Assembly: GCA_934122235.1 (NCBI GenBank)
Contig: CAKOWE010000002.1
Span: forward strand, 40,733-104,732
Reading direction: 5' to 3'
Length of the DNA: 64,000 bases
Source of the DNA: an uncultured Clostridia bacterium
GTDB lineage: Bacteria; Bacillota; Clostridia; TANB77; CAG-508
Shown: piece by piece, positions 30,219 to 39,992 of the stretch
How the letters are laid out: each line of letters begins with the position of its first letter
Position numbering within the stretch: position 1 is the first letter of the stretch
Notes under the pieces: model-generated
Told to the model about the DNA's origin: nothing
Seen by the model: only the letters and a program-made list of their open reading frames with translations
The model's database searches: none
Position numbers and translations under genes: made by a program

Positions 30219-33200
30219 TTATTTATTCCCTCCTTTCAATACTTTTTTATTTACTACATATGCACCAATTGCAATTATTCCAATACTTATTAGGGTTATT
30301 GTTATATATAATATAACTTGACCCGTTTTTACAGTTATTATTAAATTAGCATAATCTAAATCATTCTCATCTTGTGCTTTATTTCCTGGTGTTGAATTTG
30401 TATCTTCATACCCAAGTTCATTATAATCTTCATATATTTCTGCTCTATTTGTTATTGTTCCTGTATTTTCAGTTGTCATCTTTTTGGTTAATATTAATTT
30501 TAATTCTTTAACTTCTCCTGGATTCATTATTACATTCGCTAAGCTATTATTGTATAAATTTCCATCTGCTCCTCTAAACCATCCTTCATTTATTGCCTCA
30601 TCAAAATTCAAATCACTAGGCAAATAATCTACTACTGTTTTTGCTGTTCCTGGAACTGCTCCCTCATTTTTTATAGTTATTTTATATTCTATTGTTGCCA
30701 TTGTTGAATTTAAATATTTAGCTGGTATGTCTATTTTACCTAATTTAGAATTATTAAATGTATATGTTTTTACTCCAGAATCATTTACTATAGATACTGT
30801 TGATAATTCTTTTGTTAAACTCAAATCAAATTTTAGTTTTTCTACTAAACCTATATTAATATTTGCTATGCTAAAATCTGATATTGTAATTGTATTTGTA
30901 ACACCTGCTGTTTTTAATTTTCCATCTTTGTTTATTTTTACTTGTATAGCTTTAGATGTTAAATCTTCTGTTATTCCTGTTTTATTATATTCTGTTATGT
31001 CATAGTATGCAGAATCATATTCAAACACTACCATATATGAACCAGGTAATAAATTAGAAAAAGTATATTCTCCTTTATTTGAAGTTTTTGTTTCTTTTAT
31101 TGTACCATTTGTTCTATCTGTTACTATGACACCTGTTTTAGCATCTATAAGCAATACTCCTATTCCTTCTATTAACTCTTCATCACTATCTTTTTTACCA
31201 TCTTCATTTTTATCTAGCCAAGCCGTACCTGATAGTTTATATGTTTCTACTTGTGGTTCATCTGGATTATTTGGATTATCTGGCTTATCCGGGTTAATTG
31301 GAACATTTGAATTTCCTTCTAATATAAACTTTAATTCATTAGAGTTTATATCCTTTACTAAATTGGATTTTACATGTGCTATAACACTTGCACTTAATTC
31401 TTTACTATTTATATCTTCAACAGTTGCCATTATTTTTATAATTATGTTTTCTTCTATTTCCATATCTTTTAATAAAATATATGTATTTCCAGCACCTCGA
31501 GTAAGCTCACCTATCTTTTGTCCATTTTTATAGTAATATGCATAATCTACTTTAAATTCATCCGGTAAATCTATTAAAGCATTTGTAGATACGGCTTTGT
31601 ATTTTCCTATATTGTTAACTTCCGCTATTATTTCTATTTGACTGCCTTCTTTTATATATGAACCATTGGCTATTGAAGACTTTAAATCTATCTTCAAAAC
31701 AGGAGCAACAACAGTATATTCTACAGTATTTGACATGTACTCATCTATATTATCTGCTTTAACTGTTACTATATGTTTAATTAATGATTCGCCTACATTT
31801 TCAGGCAATATATCTTTTATATTAATTTTCTTTACAATTTCTTTTCCACTCTCTATACTATCTACATTAATAGTAACAATTCTTGTATTCTCATCATATT
31901 TTATATCTTTTTTACCTTTATCTATAAAACTTAATCCCTCTGGTAATTTTTCTTGAATTATTAAATTATTTATTGTATTTTCTAGATTATTTTTTACCTT
32001 TACATCTATAATTATCTCTGATGTATTTAAATGAACTTTTGAAGAATCTGTTGACAATTCAACAACCAATTCTGCATTTTTTATAGAATTTTTAAATTCA
32101 TCTTTTATTCCTGTATCCATATTTTTAGCAGATAATTCTACATTGTTTCTTACATTTATATGCTTAATGTATTCTTCATAAGTTATTTTAGTTGCTTTTC
32201 CAGTTTCATCTCTAGATATATAAACTCCTTCACGATCAAAAACCATCTCATTTTTTTGTACACTAATAATATCCATTATTTTAACACTATATTCTACAGT
32301 TTTACTCTCACCAGCTAGTACATTTCCTATATTCCATGTAATTTTATTATCTTGTATTGTTGCACCTTCCGCTTCTTCAATATCTCCATTAGATATAACA
32401 CTTAATAAAGTTACTCCTTCTGCATCTACTGATCCTGTATTCTTTATTGTTGTTTGATATGTTACTGTTTGATATTCTCTTACAGAATCTGAAGAAGTTA
32501 TTTCTTTTTCTTGATATATTGTTTTTGTACCCATTTCGATATTTGCACCAACACCTGTTGTTACCCCAACTTTTGTTGCCTCTTCAGATGTACTTTCTAA
32601 GTACTCTGCAACACTATTAAAATATACTACATATGTTCCATATGCACTTTCATTATGCTCTAAATTTTCTGGTATTTTACAATCATATGTAAAGTCTAGC
32701 TTTTCTCCTGGTTGCATCTCATAATTTTGTAATACTACCAAATATGATTTTATTGTTTTAAAATCTGTTATATCTGTTTTCCAAGCATTTGTTGCATCTG
32801 TTAAATCTTCTGTTGCATTTTCATTTTCTGAGTAATATACTACTGCATTTATTCCATTTGTATTTATTTCACTTGCTAATTCTGCATTAAAAGTAGTACC
32901 TAATTCTTCCCCTGTTACTATCGATTTATTGCCAACAAATGGAATTCTTCCTAATATTCTTATGTTATTACATATATTTGAATACTTGTTTAATATAGAT
33001 ATTTTCATTGTTGCAGATTTACTTGAATCTAATATTTCTAATTTTGCAATTTCTTCTTTTCCATCTGTTGATGTTGCAACAACTCTTGGTGTTACTATTT
33101 CATTAAATGTTACCATTTCTTCTGGTGTTACAAAATTCACAGTAACTTCTTGTTTTGCATCATTTTCATATACTGTTGCATTCTCATTTGTATAACTAAA

Positions 33201-35273
33201 CATTATTTTATCTGATATATTTGGTGTTTGTTCATTTACTTTTATATTTGTGTTTAAAACTATATTTGTACCATTTGTTAATACACCATCACTAAATGCT
33301 GTTTCTGCGCCTTTTGTAATTAAGGTTAAAACTATACCATTTTCCGTATATACTTTTTCTACATGATCTATCTCTAATCCGCTAGTATATAATATATTTC
33401 CACCTGTAATGTCTATTTCTTCAATATATTTAGGTAAACTTATTGTAAATTTTGCATTTCTATATAAATCTGATGTTTCTACATTATTATTTAATGTAAT
33501 TTTAAATTCTACATTTTTGTTTTCTGTAACTGAGGTTAAATTTGTATCACTTATCTCAAATTTTGCATTTGTTGAAGTTTCTTTTAAAGTAATTGTGTCA
33601 TAATCAGTTTGTTGTGAAATTTTAATATTATCAATACCTGTACTTGTACCTACTACATTAACCCTTAAGCTATTAAATGTAGATAATTGTTCTTTTGAGT
33701 ATGATAAATCTTTAGATATTATTTTTTTAGCAATTATTTCTAATATTCCATCTTCAACTGGTTTTGATGTTTGTACACTTATATTAGATTTTTCATCATC
33801 AATACCTATTACATATTGACCATTATTATCTTGTGTATCTTTATTTATTATATATGTACTTGTTCCATCAAATACATTAACAACACCATCTTCACCTAAT
33901 AATTTTTGCATTTTTGCTTTGTTTATTGTTAATTGTTTATAATAAGTATTATTTATTTTATATGCATTTTCTTCTTGCATGAAATCATCTGTTGGTAAAT
34001 TCAACACTAATTCTTTTACTAATTCTGAACTTGATACATTTACTTTTAAAATTGTTTCATATTCTGTATCGTATGTTTTTGTAGTTGAATTACAATTTGC
34101 ATACATTCTACCTTTTGATAGTTCTTTTTCATTTGCTACTATATTATATGTAACTATATCTCCTACTTTTTCGTTTAACATTACATCTCCCACAGAAGAT
34201 GCTGTTTTTTCTATTATTCCTTCCGCATTATACAACTTCATTTTAACTTCTGCATTACAATGTAATACAACATCATTTTGTAATGTTTCTTCATAAACTT
34301 CCTTTGGATACATGTAGGTTATTAAATAAGTATCTTCTCCAAGACCTGACCATACTAATCCATTTTCCTCATAACCTTGTGTATTTATTATAATTGTTTT
34401 TTCTTCTGAATTGTATGTCCAATCTTCACTTGTAAATTCTATCTTGTTTCCATTTGTAGCCATTGTGTCATCTGTAGTAACTGTTACCTTTTCGGGTAAA
34501 GTTTGAGCTACTTCTGGAACTTCTAATCTTATTTCTGTTGATTTTACTGGTAATGCTAAATCATTTCTGTTTTGTTTTACTTTCAACATAACTTGTAGTA
34601 TTAATCCTGATTTATCTCCATTTGTGTATGGTACATATTTTGTAATTGTCTGTTCTAAATTCAATTCTGAATCTAATGTCCATCCTATATTTAGTTTAAT
34701 TGTTTTTGATATTTCTGTTTCTTTTCCGTCGTTATCTACATATATACCTCTTAATGTAATTAAGCTATTTTGTTTTAATTTATTTACGTCAATTAAATCT
34801 GTTAATTGTAATTTTATTGGCATTTGGATTACCGCGTCTGTTCCATGATCAATATAATTTAAAGACATTGTTTTTAAAGTTGTGTTAACATTCTGCACTA
34901 ATGTTGTACTACTTGCGTCTTCTGTTATTTCGTAATTTGTATTTGTTGTATTTTCCTCATCTCTAAAATCAATATATGCTTCTTTCAGATATCCTGCATT
35001 TTTCACATTAACATGCAAATTAATTATTGGATTACTATTTACTGCATCAAAAATTACAGAGTGTACATTATTACCTCCGTCATCATTAAAATATGCATCA
35101 AATTTAACATTACTAACTTGCGTATCATCATTTTGCAATTCTAAGTTATCTTCAAACGCATATGATATTAAGTTCTTTCCCAAAAATAATAAATTGGCAA
35201 GTGTCATTGTAATTATTAATAAAATTGCCAATGTTTTTTGAACTTTTTTACTCTTACAGAAATTCGTTAGCAT
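30219..35273 (-). CDS. Giant surface protein with DUF11-like repeats and one SdrD-B domain
   Basis: 1684 residues. A signal or anchor helix lies at about 14-38. A long series of beta-sandwich domains follows, with DUF11-like motifs (NTGSVDAEGVTLLSVISNGD, NNIGKYKAVSTNALIDLPDEF). A short Pro/Asn/Asp linker leads to an SdrD-B domain (LSGTAWLDKNEDGKKDSDEE, a calcium-loop-like sequence). A last DUF11-like domain, a TM helix and NKKVLKGGNK end the protein. No LPxTG motif is visible. The tail resembles that of the downstream protein, suggesting shared membrane anchoring. The ATG has AGGAGG, and a promoter lies 60 bases upstream. It is probably a surface scaffold or adhesin. Confidence 0.85.
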   Translation of the reverse strand: MLTNFCKSKKVQKTLAILLIITMTLANLLFLGKNLISYAFEDNLELQNDDTQVSNVKFDAYFNDDGGNNVHSVIFDAVNSNPIINLHVNVKNAGYLKEAYIDFRDEENTTNTNYEITEDASSTTLVQNVNTTLKTMSLNYIDHGTDAVIQMPIKLQLTDLIDVNKLKQNSLITLRGIYVDNDGKETEISKTIKLNIGWTLDSELNLEQTITKYVPYTNGDKSGLILQVMLKVKQNRNDLALPVKSTEIRLEVPEVAQTLPEKVTVTTDDTMATNGNKIEFTSEDWTYNSEEKTIIINTQGYEENGLVWSGLGEDTYLITYMYPKEVYEETLQNDVVLHCNAEVKMKLYNAEGIIEKTASSVGDVMLNEKVGDIVTYNIVANEKELSKGRMYANCNSTTKTYDTEYETILKVNVSSSELVKELVLNLPTDDFMQEENAYKINNTYYKQLTINKAKMQKLLGEDGVVNVFDGTSTYIINKDTQDNNGQYVIGIDDEKSNISVQTSKPVEDGILEIIAKKIISKDLSYSKEQLSTFNSLRVNVVGTSTGIDNIKISQQTDYDTITLKETSTNAKFEISDTNLTSVTENKNVEFKITLNNNVETSDLYRNAKFTISLPKYIEEIDITGGNILYTSGLEIDHVEKVYTENGIVLTLITKGAETAFSDGVLTNGTNIVLNTNIKVNEQTPNISDKIMFSYTNENATVYENDAKQEVTVNFVTPEEMVTFNEIVTPRVVATSTDGKEEIAKLEILDSSKSATMKISILNKYSNICNNIRILGRIPFVGNKSIVTGEELGTTFNAELASEINTNGINAVVYYSENENATEDLTDATNAWKTDITDFKTIKSYLVVLQNYEMQPGEKLDFTYDCKIPENLEHNESAYGTYVVYFNSVAEYLESTSEEATKVGVTTGVGANIEMGTKTIYQEKEITSSDSVREYQTVTYQTTIKNTGSVDAEGVTLLSVISNGDIEEAEGATIQDNKITWNIGNVLAGESKTVEYSVKIMDIISVQKNEMVFDREGVYISRDETGKATKITYEEYIKHINVRNNVELSAKNMDTGIKDEFKNSIKNAELVVELSTDSSKVHLNTSEIIIDVKVKNNLENTINNLIIQEKLPEGLSFIDKGKKDIKYDENTRIVTINVDSIESGKEIVKKINIKDILPENVGESLIKHIVTVKADNIDEYMSNTVEYTVVAPVLKIDLKSSIANGSYIKEGSQIEIIAEVNNIGKYKAVSTNALIDLPDEFKVDYAYYYKNGQKIGELTRGAGNTYILLKDMEIEENIIIKIMATVEDINSKELSASVIAHVKSNLVKDINSNELKFILEGNSNVPINPDKPDNPNNPDEPQVETYKLSGTAWLDKNEDGKKDSDEELIEGIGVLLIDAKTGVIVTDRTNGTIKETKTSNKGEYTFSNLLPGSYMVVFEYDSAYYDITEYNKTGITEDLTSKAIQVKINKDGKLKTAGVTNTITISDFSIANINIGLVEKLKFDLSLTKELSTVSIVNDSGVKTYTFNNSKLGKIDIPAKYLNSTMATIEYKITIKNEGAVPGTAKTVVDYLPSDLNFDEAINEGWFRGADGNLYNNSLANVIMNPGEVKELKLILTKKMTTENTGTITNRAEIYEDYNELGYEDTNSTPGNKAQDENDLDYANLIITVKTGQVILYITITLISIGIIAIGAYVVNKKVLKGGNK

Positions 35274-35600
35274 ATATTTTACCTCCTATGACATATATAA
35301 TCCAAAATTAGTTTCCATAATTATATATACATAATTATATTATGCCATTTTTTTGCGAATTCGTCAATAGTTTTGCCTTTTATTACAAACGTTTTTTTAC
35401 ATTTTTTCCTATTTTTACCTTATCACTTTTTTACGGAAAATGCATTTTGTCGAATTATGTATTTTCATTATTAAATTTCTATTACATTTTTGTGTACAAT
35501 CACTTTTTTGCTTTTTTATCATATTATAGTATGTAGTACATAAATTATATTACAAGTTATATTATAAATATTACACATACTAGGGAAAGAAGGTTTTTAT
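35274..35600. other. Divergent intergenic region
   Basis: 327 very T-rich bases separate the surface-protein operon from the small-protein operon. It holds the minus-strand promoter at 35339-35367, an 8-bp inverted repeat (35527-35534 and 35575-35582) before the plus-strand genes, and no credible ORF. Confidence 0.5.
35339..35367 (-). promoter_or_regulatory. Promoter of the surface-protein operon
   Basis: On the minus strand TTGACG (35362-35367), a 17-base spacer and CATAAT (35339-35344), with TG one base before the -10. It would give a leader of about 60 bases. Confidence 0.6.
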
Positions 35601-35756
35601 ATGAACAATTCTGATATGTCTAATTTGATGGCAATGTTATCTAATATGAATCCTAAAGATTTAGAAAATAGCATAGCAAAAGCTAATCAAATATTACAAA
35701 ACAACAGTAAAGAGGATATCTTAAACCAATTAAAAAATGGATTTAAAAATTCTTAA
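35601..35756 (+). CDS. Small protein of unknown function (51 residues)
   Basis: This ORF is 51 codons long, from ATG at 35601 to TAA at 35754-35756. AGAAGG precedes the ATG. The protein is polar and helical, beginning MNNSDMSNLMAMLSNM, with a segment IAKANQILQNNSKEDILNQL. The next gene starts 36 bases later on the same strand, so it is probably the first of a three-gene operon. The start of the 150-residue product is similar in style (short helices, LKNG/LNNG turns), which hints at paired proteins. I do not recognise a function. Confidence 0.7.
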   Translation: MNNSDMSNLMAMLSNMNPKDLENSIAKANQILQNNSKEDILNQLKNGFKNS

Positions 35757-35792
35757 TTCATTTTAATTCTACTGTTAAAGGAGGAAACTATT

Positions 35793-36245
35793 ATGGATGA
35801 CAGTACTCTTGATAAATTTAAAACAATGCTTAACAATGGTAATATTCCTAGTGAATTGCAAAACATTATCTCAAATATGAATACAACCAATAAAAATACT
35901 GATTCTTCTACCAAAAGTAATGGTATTTCTCCTGAAACTATTAACAATTTAGTTTCTATGTTAAATTCAAACACTAAATCATCTACCAAAGATTCAGATA
36001 ATACTAATTCAAATGAACATTCTACTAATTCTAATTCTGGAATTGATTTTGAAACAATAATGAAATTCAAAACCATTATGGATAAAATAAACTCAAAAGA
36101 TGACCCTAGGTCTAAGCTTCTTACATCTCTTAAGCCATATTTAAAAGATAGTAGAAAAAGTAAAGTTGATCAATATATACAATTTTTAAATATGTCTAAA
36201 GTAATAGATATATTTTCTAAATCTAATGGTGATGATAAATTATGA
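35793..36245 (+). CDS. Unknown protein with a conserved C-terminal helical segment
   Basis: 150 residues with a strong AAAGGAGG site. Residues 30-95 are a low-complexity Asn/Ser/Thr linker. The ends are ordered: an N-terminal helix (DDSTLDKFKTMLNNGNIPSEL) and a C-terminal part (DDPRSKLLTSLKPYLKDSRKSKVDQYIQFL). The latter resembles a short module seen in small unannotated clostridial proteins, from memory and without a named family. The stop overlaps the next start as ATGA, so the two are translationally coupled. Function unknown. Confidence 0.8.
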   Translation: MDDSTLDKFKTMLNNGNIPSELQNIISNMNTTNKNTDSSTKSNGISPETINNLVSMLNSNTKSSTKDSDNTNSNEHSTNSNSGIDFETIMKFKTIMDKINSKDDPRSKLLTSLKPYLKDSRKSKVDQYIQFLNMSKVIDIFSKSNGDDKL

Positions 36246-36580
36246 ATTTAAATTTTCCTTTTTTTAGATATAAACCTACGCCACCATATCGTACACCCCT
36301 TAGTAAAGATTCAATTCATTCGGGCACGTTACATACCAATACAAATACTACTAGTCAAAAAAATTCTAAAGATTTTTCTTCTTCAAAAGCCACTCATCAA
36401 GATAATGGTTCAAATATTACGGAAGAAAGACATTTAGAGGATCGAGAGTTTTTAGATATTTTTGGCATACGATTATATTATGATGATATACTATTAATAT
36501 CTTTAATATTTTTCTTATACCAAGAAGGCGTAGATGATACAGAACTTTTTATTGCATTAATTATGCTATTATTGAATTAA
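36242..36580 (+). CDS. Unknown small protein with a C-terminal membrane-like segment
   Basis: 112 residues. The first 60 are disordered and polar. The last 45 contain FLDIFGIRLYYDDILLISL and FFLYQEGVDDTELFIALIM, two amphipathic or hydrophobic helices recalling a short conserved tail seen in clostridial small proteins. It may bind a membrane or a protein partner. It is the last gene of the three-gene operon, with ATGA overlap to the gene before, and a bidirectional terminator follows. Function unknown; a sporulation role is possible but unsupported. Confidence 0.78.
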   Translation: MNLNFPFFRYKPTPPYRTPLSKDSIHSGTLHTNTNTTSQKNSKDFSSSKATHQDNGSNITEERHLEDREFLDIFGIRLYYDDILLISLIFFLYQEGVDDTELFIALIMLLLN

Positions 36581-36616
36581 AATAAAATGTCATGGTACAT
36601 AAAATAATTGTCACAT

Positions 36617-36666
36617 AAAAAAATAAGAATAATACATTATTGCTAATATATTATTCTTATTTTTTT
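36617..36666. terminator. Bidirectional terminator between the small-protein operon and minC
   Basis: A perfect 18-bp stem (36617-36634 and 36649-36666) flanked by A- and T-tracts. It ends the elongation operon immediately after minC. Confidence 0.85.
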
Positions 36667-37282
36667 AATTTTGCTCAATTACAATTTCATTTTCTTTTAC
36701 ATATATATATACAGATTTTTTAGGTTGCACTTCAGTTTTAGGAACTTCCTTAACTAAATTTGCTATTCTAATTTGCGGAGCATCAACCACACTTGCAGCA
36801 ATTATTGCTTTTTTATTACCTTTTGCCCCAGCATGTGCTAAGCCTCTTAATGCTCCTAATATTGTAATATTTTCTCCTGCAATTATCTCTGCACCTCCAT
36901 TTACATCTCCAATAATAACAATACTGCCTTCAAACTCCATTTTTTGTCCACATCTTAAAGAACCCTTATAATACTTCGTTTCTGAGTTTTCTGTATCTTT
37001 TTCATAGACTTTCTTTATTTCTGAAAGTCCCATTTCTGTAGGGCTATCAAATTGTATATCTACATCAATTTCTTCTTTTATCAACTCTTTTATCTCTTCC
37101 ATTTCTTTTTCTTTTAAAACTTTTCCTGTTATAAAAATAGGTATTTTTTCCTCTTTATACATTTTACTTAATTGTGAAATTTTTTCTTTCATACATTTTA
37201 AAACTTCATCATGTAATGCTTGTTCTGATATTTTTATTATTATTTCTTCTTGTTTTAAATTGATAGTAACACAATTCTCCAT
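36665..37282 (-). CDS. minC: Septum site-determining protein MinC
   Basis: 205 residues. The N-terminal domain (1-100) is the variable FtsZ-inhibiting part. The C-terminal beta-helix carries the family signature GDVNGGAEIIAGENITILGALRGLAHAGA (split in the text as GDVNGGAEII and LGALRGLAHAG), which binds MinD. It blocks FtsZ assembly away from mid-cell. It is the last gene of the mre-mrd operon and has AGGAGG before the ATG. In Clostridia minD and minE normally follow; here a terminator and convergent genes follow instead, so any MinD must be encoded elsewhere. Confidence 0.93.
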   Translation of the reverse strand: MENCVTINLKQEEIIIKISEQALHDEVLKCMKEKISQLSKMYKEEKIPIFITGKVLKEKEMEEIKELIKEEIDVDIQFDSPTEMGLSEIKKVYEKDTENSETKYYKGSLRCGQKMEFEGSIVIIGDVNGGAEIIAGENITILGALRGLAHAGAKGNKKAIIAASVVDAPQIRIANLVKEVPKTEVQPKKSVYIYVKENEIVIEQN

Positions 37283-37321
37283 TTTTACTCCTCCTATTTA
37301 TAAAAATTATATCAAACCTTA

Positions 37322-39386
37322 TTATCGTATTGTTTGGTTATATGTTTTTATTGTATTATCTTCTATAATTTTTTCTGACTCCATCCCAAAATATTCAGCA
37401 ATTATATCTCTAGCAACTTCCGCCGTATAACTTCCATGCTTTCCGCCTTCAACAAATACTACTATTGCAATTTCTGGTTCATCAAATGGTGCAAAACCAA
37501 CAAACCAACCATTTACTTTGTTTCCTGCTTCTGCAGAACCAGTTTTTCCTCCTATTTCTATATTGAAATTTTTAAATATATTATATGCTGTTCCTCCTGG
37601 ATCATTTGCAACAGATCTCATTCCTTCTAATATTGTATCTAGATTTTCTTGCTTTATATTTAAATCTTCTTTTTCGCTACTTACTCTACCTATTTTTTTA
37701 TCTACATATTCTTTTATTTCATCTTTTGAAACCCTCGTTCCATCTTGATTTATTATTGTTTTTATTAATGTTAAATCAATATTTTTTCCTCCATTTGTAA
37801 GCATGCTTATATATTTTGCCATTTGTAATGGAGAAAAAGAGTTTTCTGCTTGTCCTATAGCTGCTGATAAGGTATTTCCTAAATACCATGTTTCTCCTAT
37901 TTTATCGTAATATGTTTTACCTGCTAATGTGCCTGACGTTTCTGACAATACTTCTACTCCTGTTTTTTCTCCTAATCCAAAATAACTTGCATATTTTTCA
38001 AGAGCCTCTATCCCCATTCTATATCCAATTTCATAGAAGAAATAGTTGCAAGATTGTTTTATAGCACTTACTACATTTATCCAACCATGTCCTCCTCTAT
38101 TCCAACATTCTGGATGATGTCCATAAGGATATATTCCCACATCATTTATTTTTTCAGTAGCTGTAATTGCCCCTGTTTCTAATCCTGCTATAGCAGTAAT
38201 CATTTTAAATGTTGAACCCGGTGCGTAACTTCCTTGTGCAGCCACATTATATAAAGCATTATTTTCTTTGTATTCGTTCCATTTTTCATCACTTATTCCA
38301 TTCAAGAATAACTGTGGCTCATAATCCGGCAAACTAACCATTGCAAGAATTTCTCCAGTTTTTACATTTGTAACAACAACCGCTCCTCTTGTAGCATTGC
38401 ACTTTTCTCCAAAACTACCATTTCTTAACTTTTCTAAATTTTTAGCTAATGCATCTTCTGCAACTTTTTGCAAATTTGCATCTATTGTTAATACGACATC
38501 AGAGCCCTGAACAGCCTCTTTTGTATCATATTCTGCAACCGTTGTTCCCTCTACATCCATATCTACTTGCTTTGTTCCAACTTTTCCTCTTAAGTAATCT
38601 TCAAAAATATATTCGATTCCAAGCTTTCCAATGTAATCATTCATTCCGTAATCACTTTTTTCTTTATATTCTTCTTCATTTATTCTTCCCATATAGCCTA
38701 TAATATGTGATGCAAGTTTTCCGGTTTTTATAATCTCTTATTGATTTTGTTTCCACATCTATTCCTGCTAATTCATTACTTCTTTCATTTATTTCTAACA
38801 TACTTAGTCTACTAATACTTTTTGATATTATTAATGGATTTGTACTACTATATCCTTCTGTTTGTATCCTATATCTAACAGTTATTATTTTTCTTATATC
38901 ATTTATATTATCACTATTAATTTCATATTTATCTTTAAAAAAGTTCAATATTTCTTCTATGTTTAATTTTTCCTCAATTTTATTATTTTTTTTCCAATTA
39001 GTAAGTGAATCTCCTGTTATTGTATAATCTGTTAAATCTTGATTTATAGGAAATGTGTCCGTATATGTATCTCCATTTTTTTCTAATATATTTATTACTT
39101 TTAATATAGTTTCGTTAAGTTCTTGAGTTTCTATTTTACTTTTATATAATTGCAATTCAAATCCCATTGTATTTCCGACAATAACATTTCCTGTTCTATC
39201 TAGTATATTTCCTCTTGTAGGATTAACTTTTATTTCTCTTGTTAATCTATTATTTGATAATTGTCTATATTCTTCTCCATGTACAATTTGAAAATCAAAT
39301 AATCTTACTACTAAAACTATTCCAATAATATATATTAATAAATTTACTATATTGTATCTAACTTTGTTTTTTTCTGGTTCCACCAA
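37322..39386 (-). CDS. mrdA: Penicillin-binding protein 2, one +1 frameshift at a CGG codon
   Basis: Class B transpeptidase for rod elongation, partner of RodA and MreBCD. The N-terminal part (one TM helix, LTREIKVNPTRGNILDRTGNVI) and the C-terminal part (YAPGSTFKMI active site, SCNYFFYEIG, GGKTGSAEAG) are in different frames. They meet at an in-frame CGG at 38721-38723. Skipping the C gives NGKLASHIIGYMGRINEEEY, matching the conserved YG-x-LASH-x-x-GY block of PBP2. The zero frame ends 15 codons later. Restored length is about 687 residues. I prefer the TTG at 39386, eight bases after GAGGTGA, to the GTG at 39398, which overlaps that site. It sits between mreD and minC. Confidence 0.92.
38720..38723 (-). 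other. CGGA +1 frameshift site (mrdA)
   Basis: Minus-strand context is AAA AAC CGG AAA ACT in the zero frame. Reading AAC-(C)GGA-AAA-CTT restores the conserved glycine before LASH. The preceding run of five A residues could be an alternative place for one extra base, but it does not explain the other four sites. Confidence 0.85.
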
Positions 39387-39428
39387 GTTTTTTATCACCT
39401 CACGCTATTTTTACAAATACCATTACTT

Positions 39429-39960
39429 CTAAAAATATCTCAATATCTTATTTCCAAATAATTTATCCTCAACCTTTTTTCCAAACAATTGAATTAATGG
39501 ATATATTATTATAGTAATCATTGCGTTATAAATCACTTCTATTAATATAATTTTTATAAATGATAGTAATTCTAGTTGTGTACCATATAACAAGATTTTT
39601 AACACATATGTGCCCAACTCATATAAAAAAGTTGCTACAATTACCATTATCATTATATTTAATCTGCTTTCTTTTGAAAAGTTTTTTTCTAATATTCCAC
39701 TTACAAATCCTATGGTTCCAAGCATTATTGGTTCTACTATTACATTAGTTTCTATAAACAAACTTAATAAAATTCCACTTATTACACCACATATTAATCC
39801 AGACATTTTTCCTGTAAAAAGTCCGCAAAATAATATTAAAATAACAAAAAGATTTGGTTGCACACCGTGCTATATTAAACCATGTAAAAAAATTTGAATG
39901 CAATATATATATGAAGATAAAAGTTATGAATAATCCTATATATATTATTGATTTCTTCAT
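39429..39960 (-). CDS. mreD: Rod shape-determining protein MreD, one +1 frameshift at a CGG codon
   Basis: A 176-residue membrane protein when restored, normal for MreD, with five to six TM helices. The start is the ATG at 39960, directly behind AGGAGGAG. The first 31 codons (through TWFNIA) are in one frame. The rest, starting VQPNLFVILILFCGLF, is one frame over. The junction is an in-frame CGG at 39865-39867; skipping the C yields NIAGVQPNLF, like the G-x-x-P-D/N-L motif of MreD. MreD links MreB filaments to the wall synthases. It lies between mreC and mrdA. Confidence 0.9.
39864..39867 (-). other. CGGT +1 frameshift site (mreD)
   Basis: Minus-strand context is ATA GCA CGG TGT GCA in the zero frame. 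The +1 reading GCA-(C)GGT-GTG-CAA-CCA restores MreD after codon 31. The zero frame continues for about 47 codons of non-MreD sequence. Confidence 0.85.
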
Positions 39961-39992
39961 ATTCTCCTCCTTCTTACACATCGTTTATAAAT

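Noticed and set aside
35527..35582. 8-bp inverted repeat upstream of the small-protein operon as an operator or att site
   Set aside because: Short, with a 40-base loop in very AT-rich DNA; expected by chance. It is only mentioned in the intergenic description.
38720..38728. A simple homopolymer sequencing error in mrdA (five A residues)
   Set aside because: Possible for this site alone, but the other four sites have no homopolymer and share the CGG codon.
37322..39398. mrdA, mreD, virD4, yhaN and the PASTA PBP as ordinary pseudogenes
   Set aside because: Each has exactly one break, always at in-frame CGG before a glycine codon, and otherwise intact motifs, operons and ribosome sites. Random decay would give varied positions, deletions and stops.
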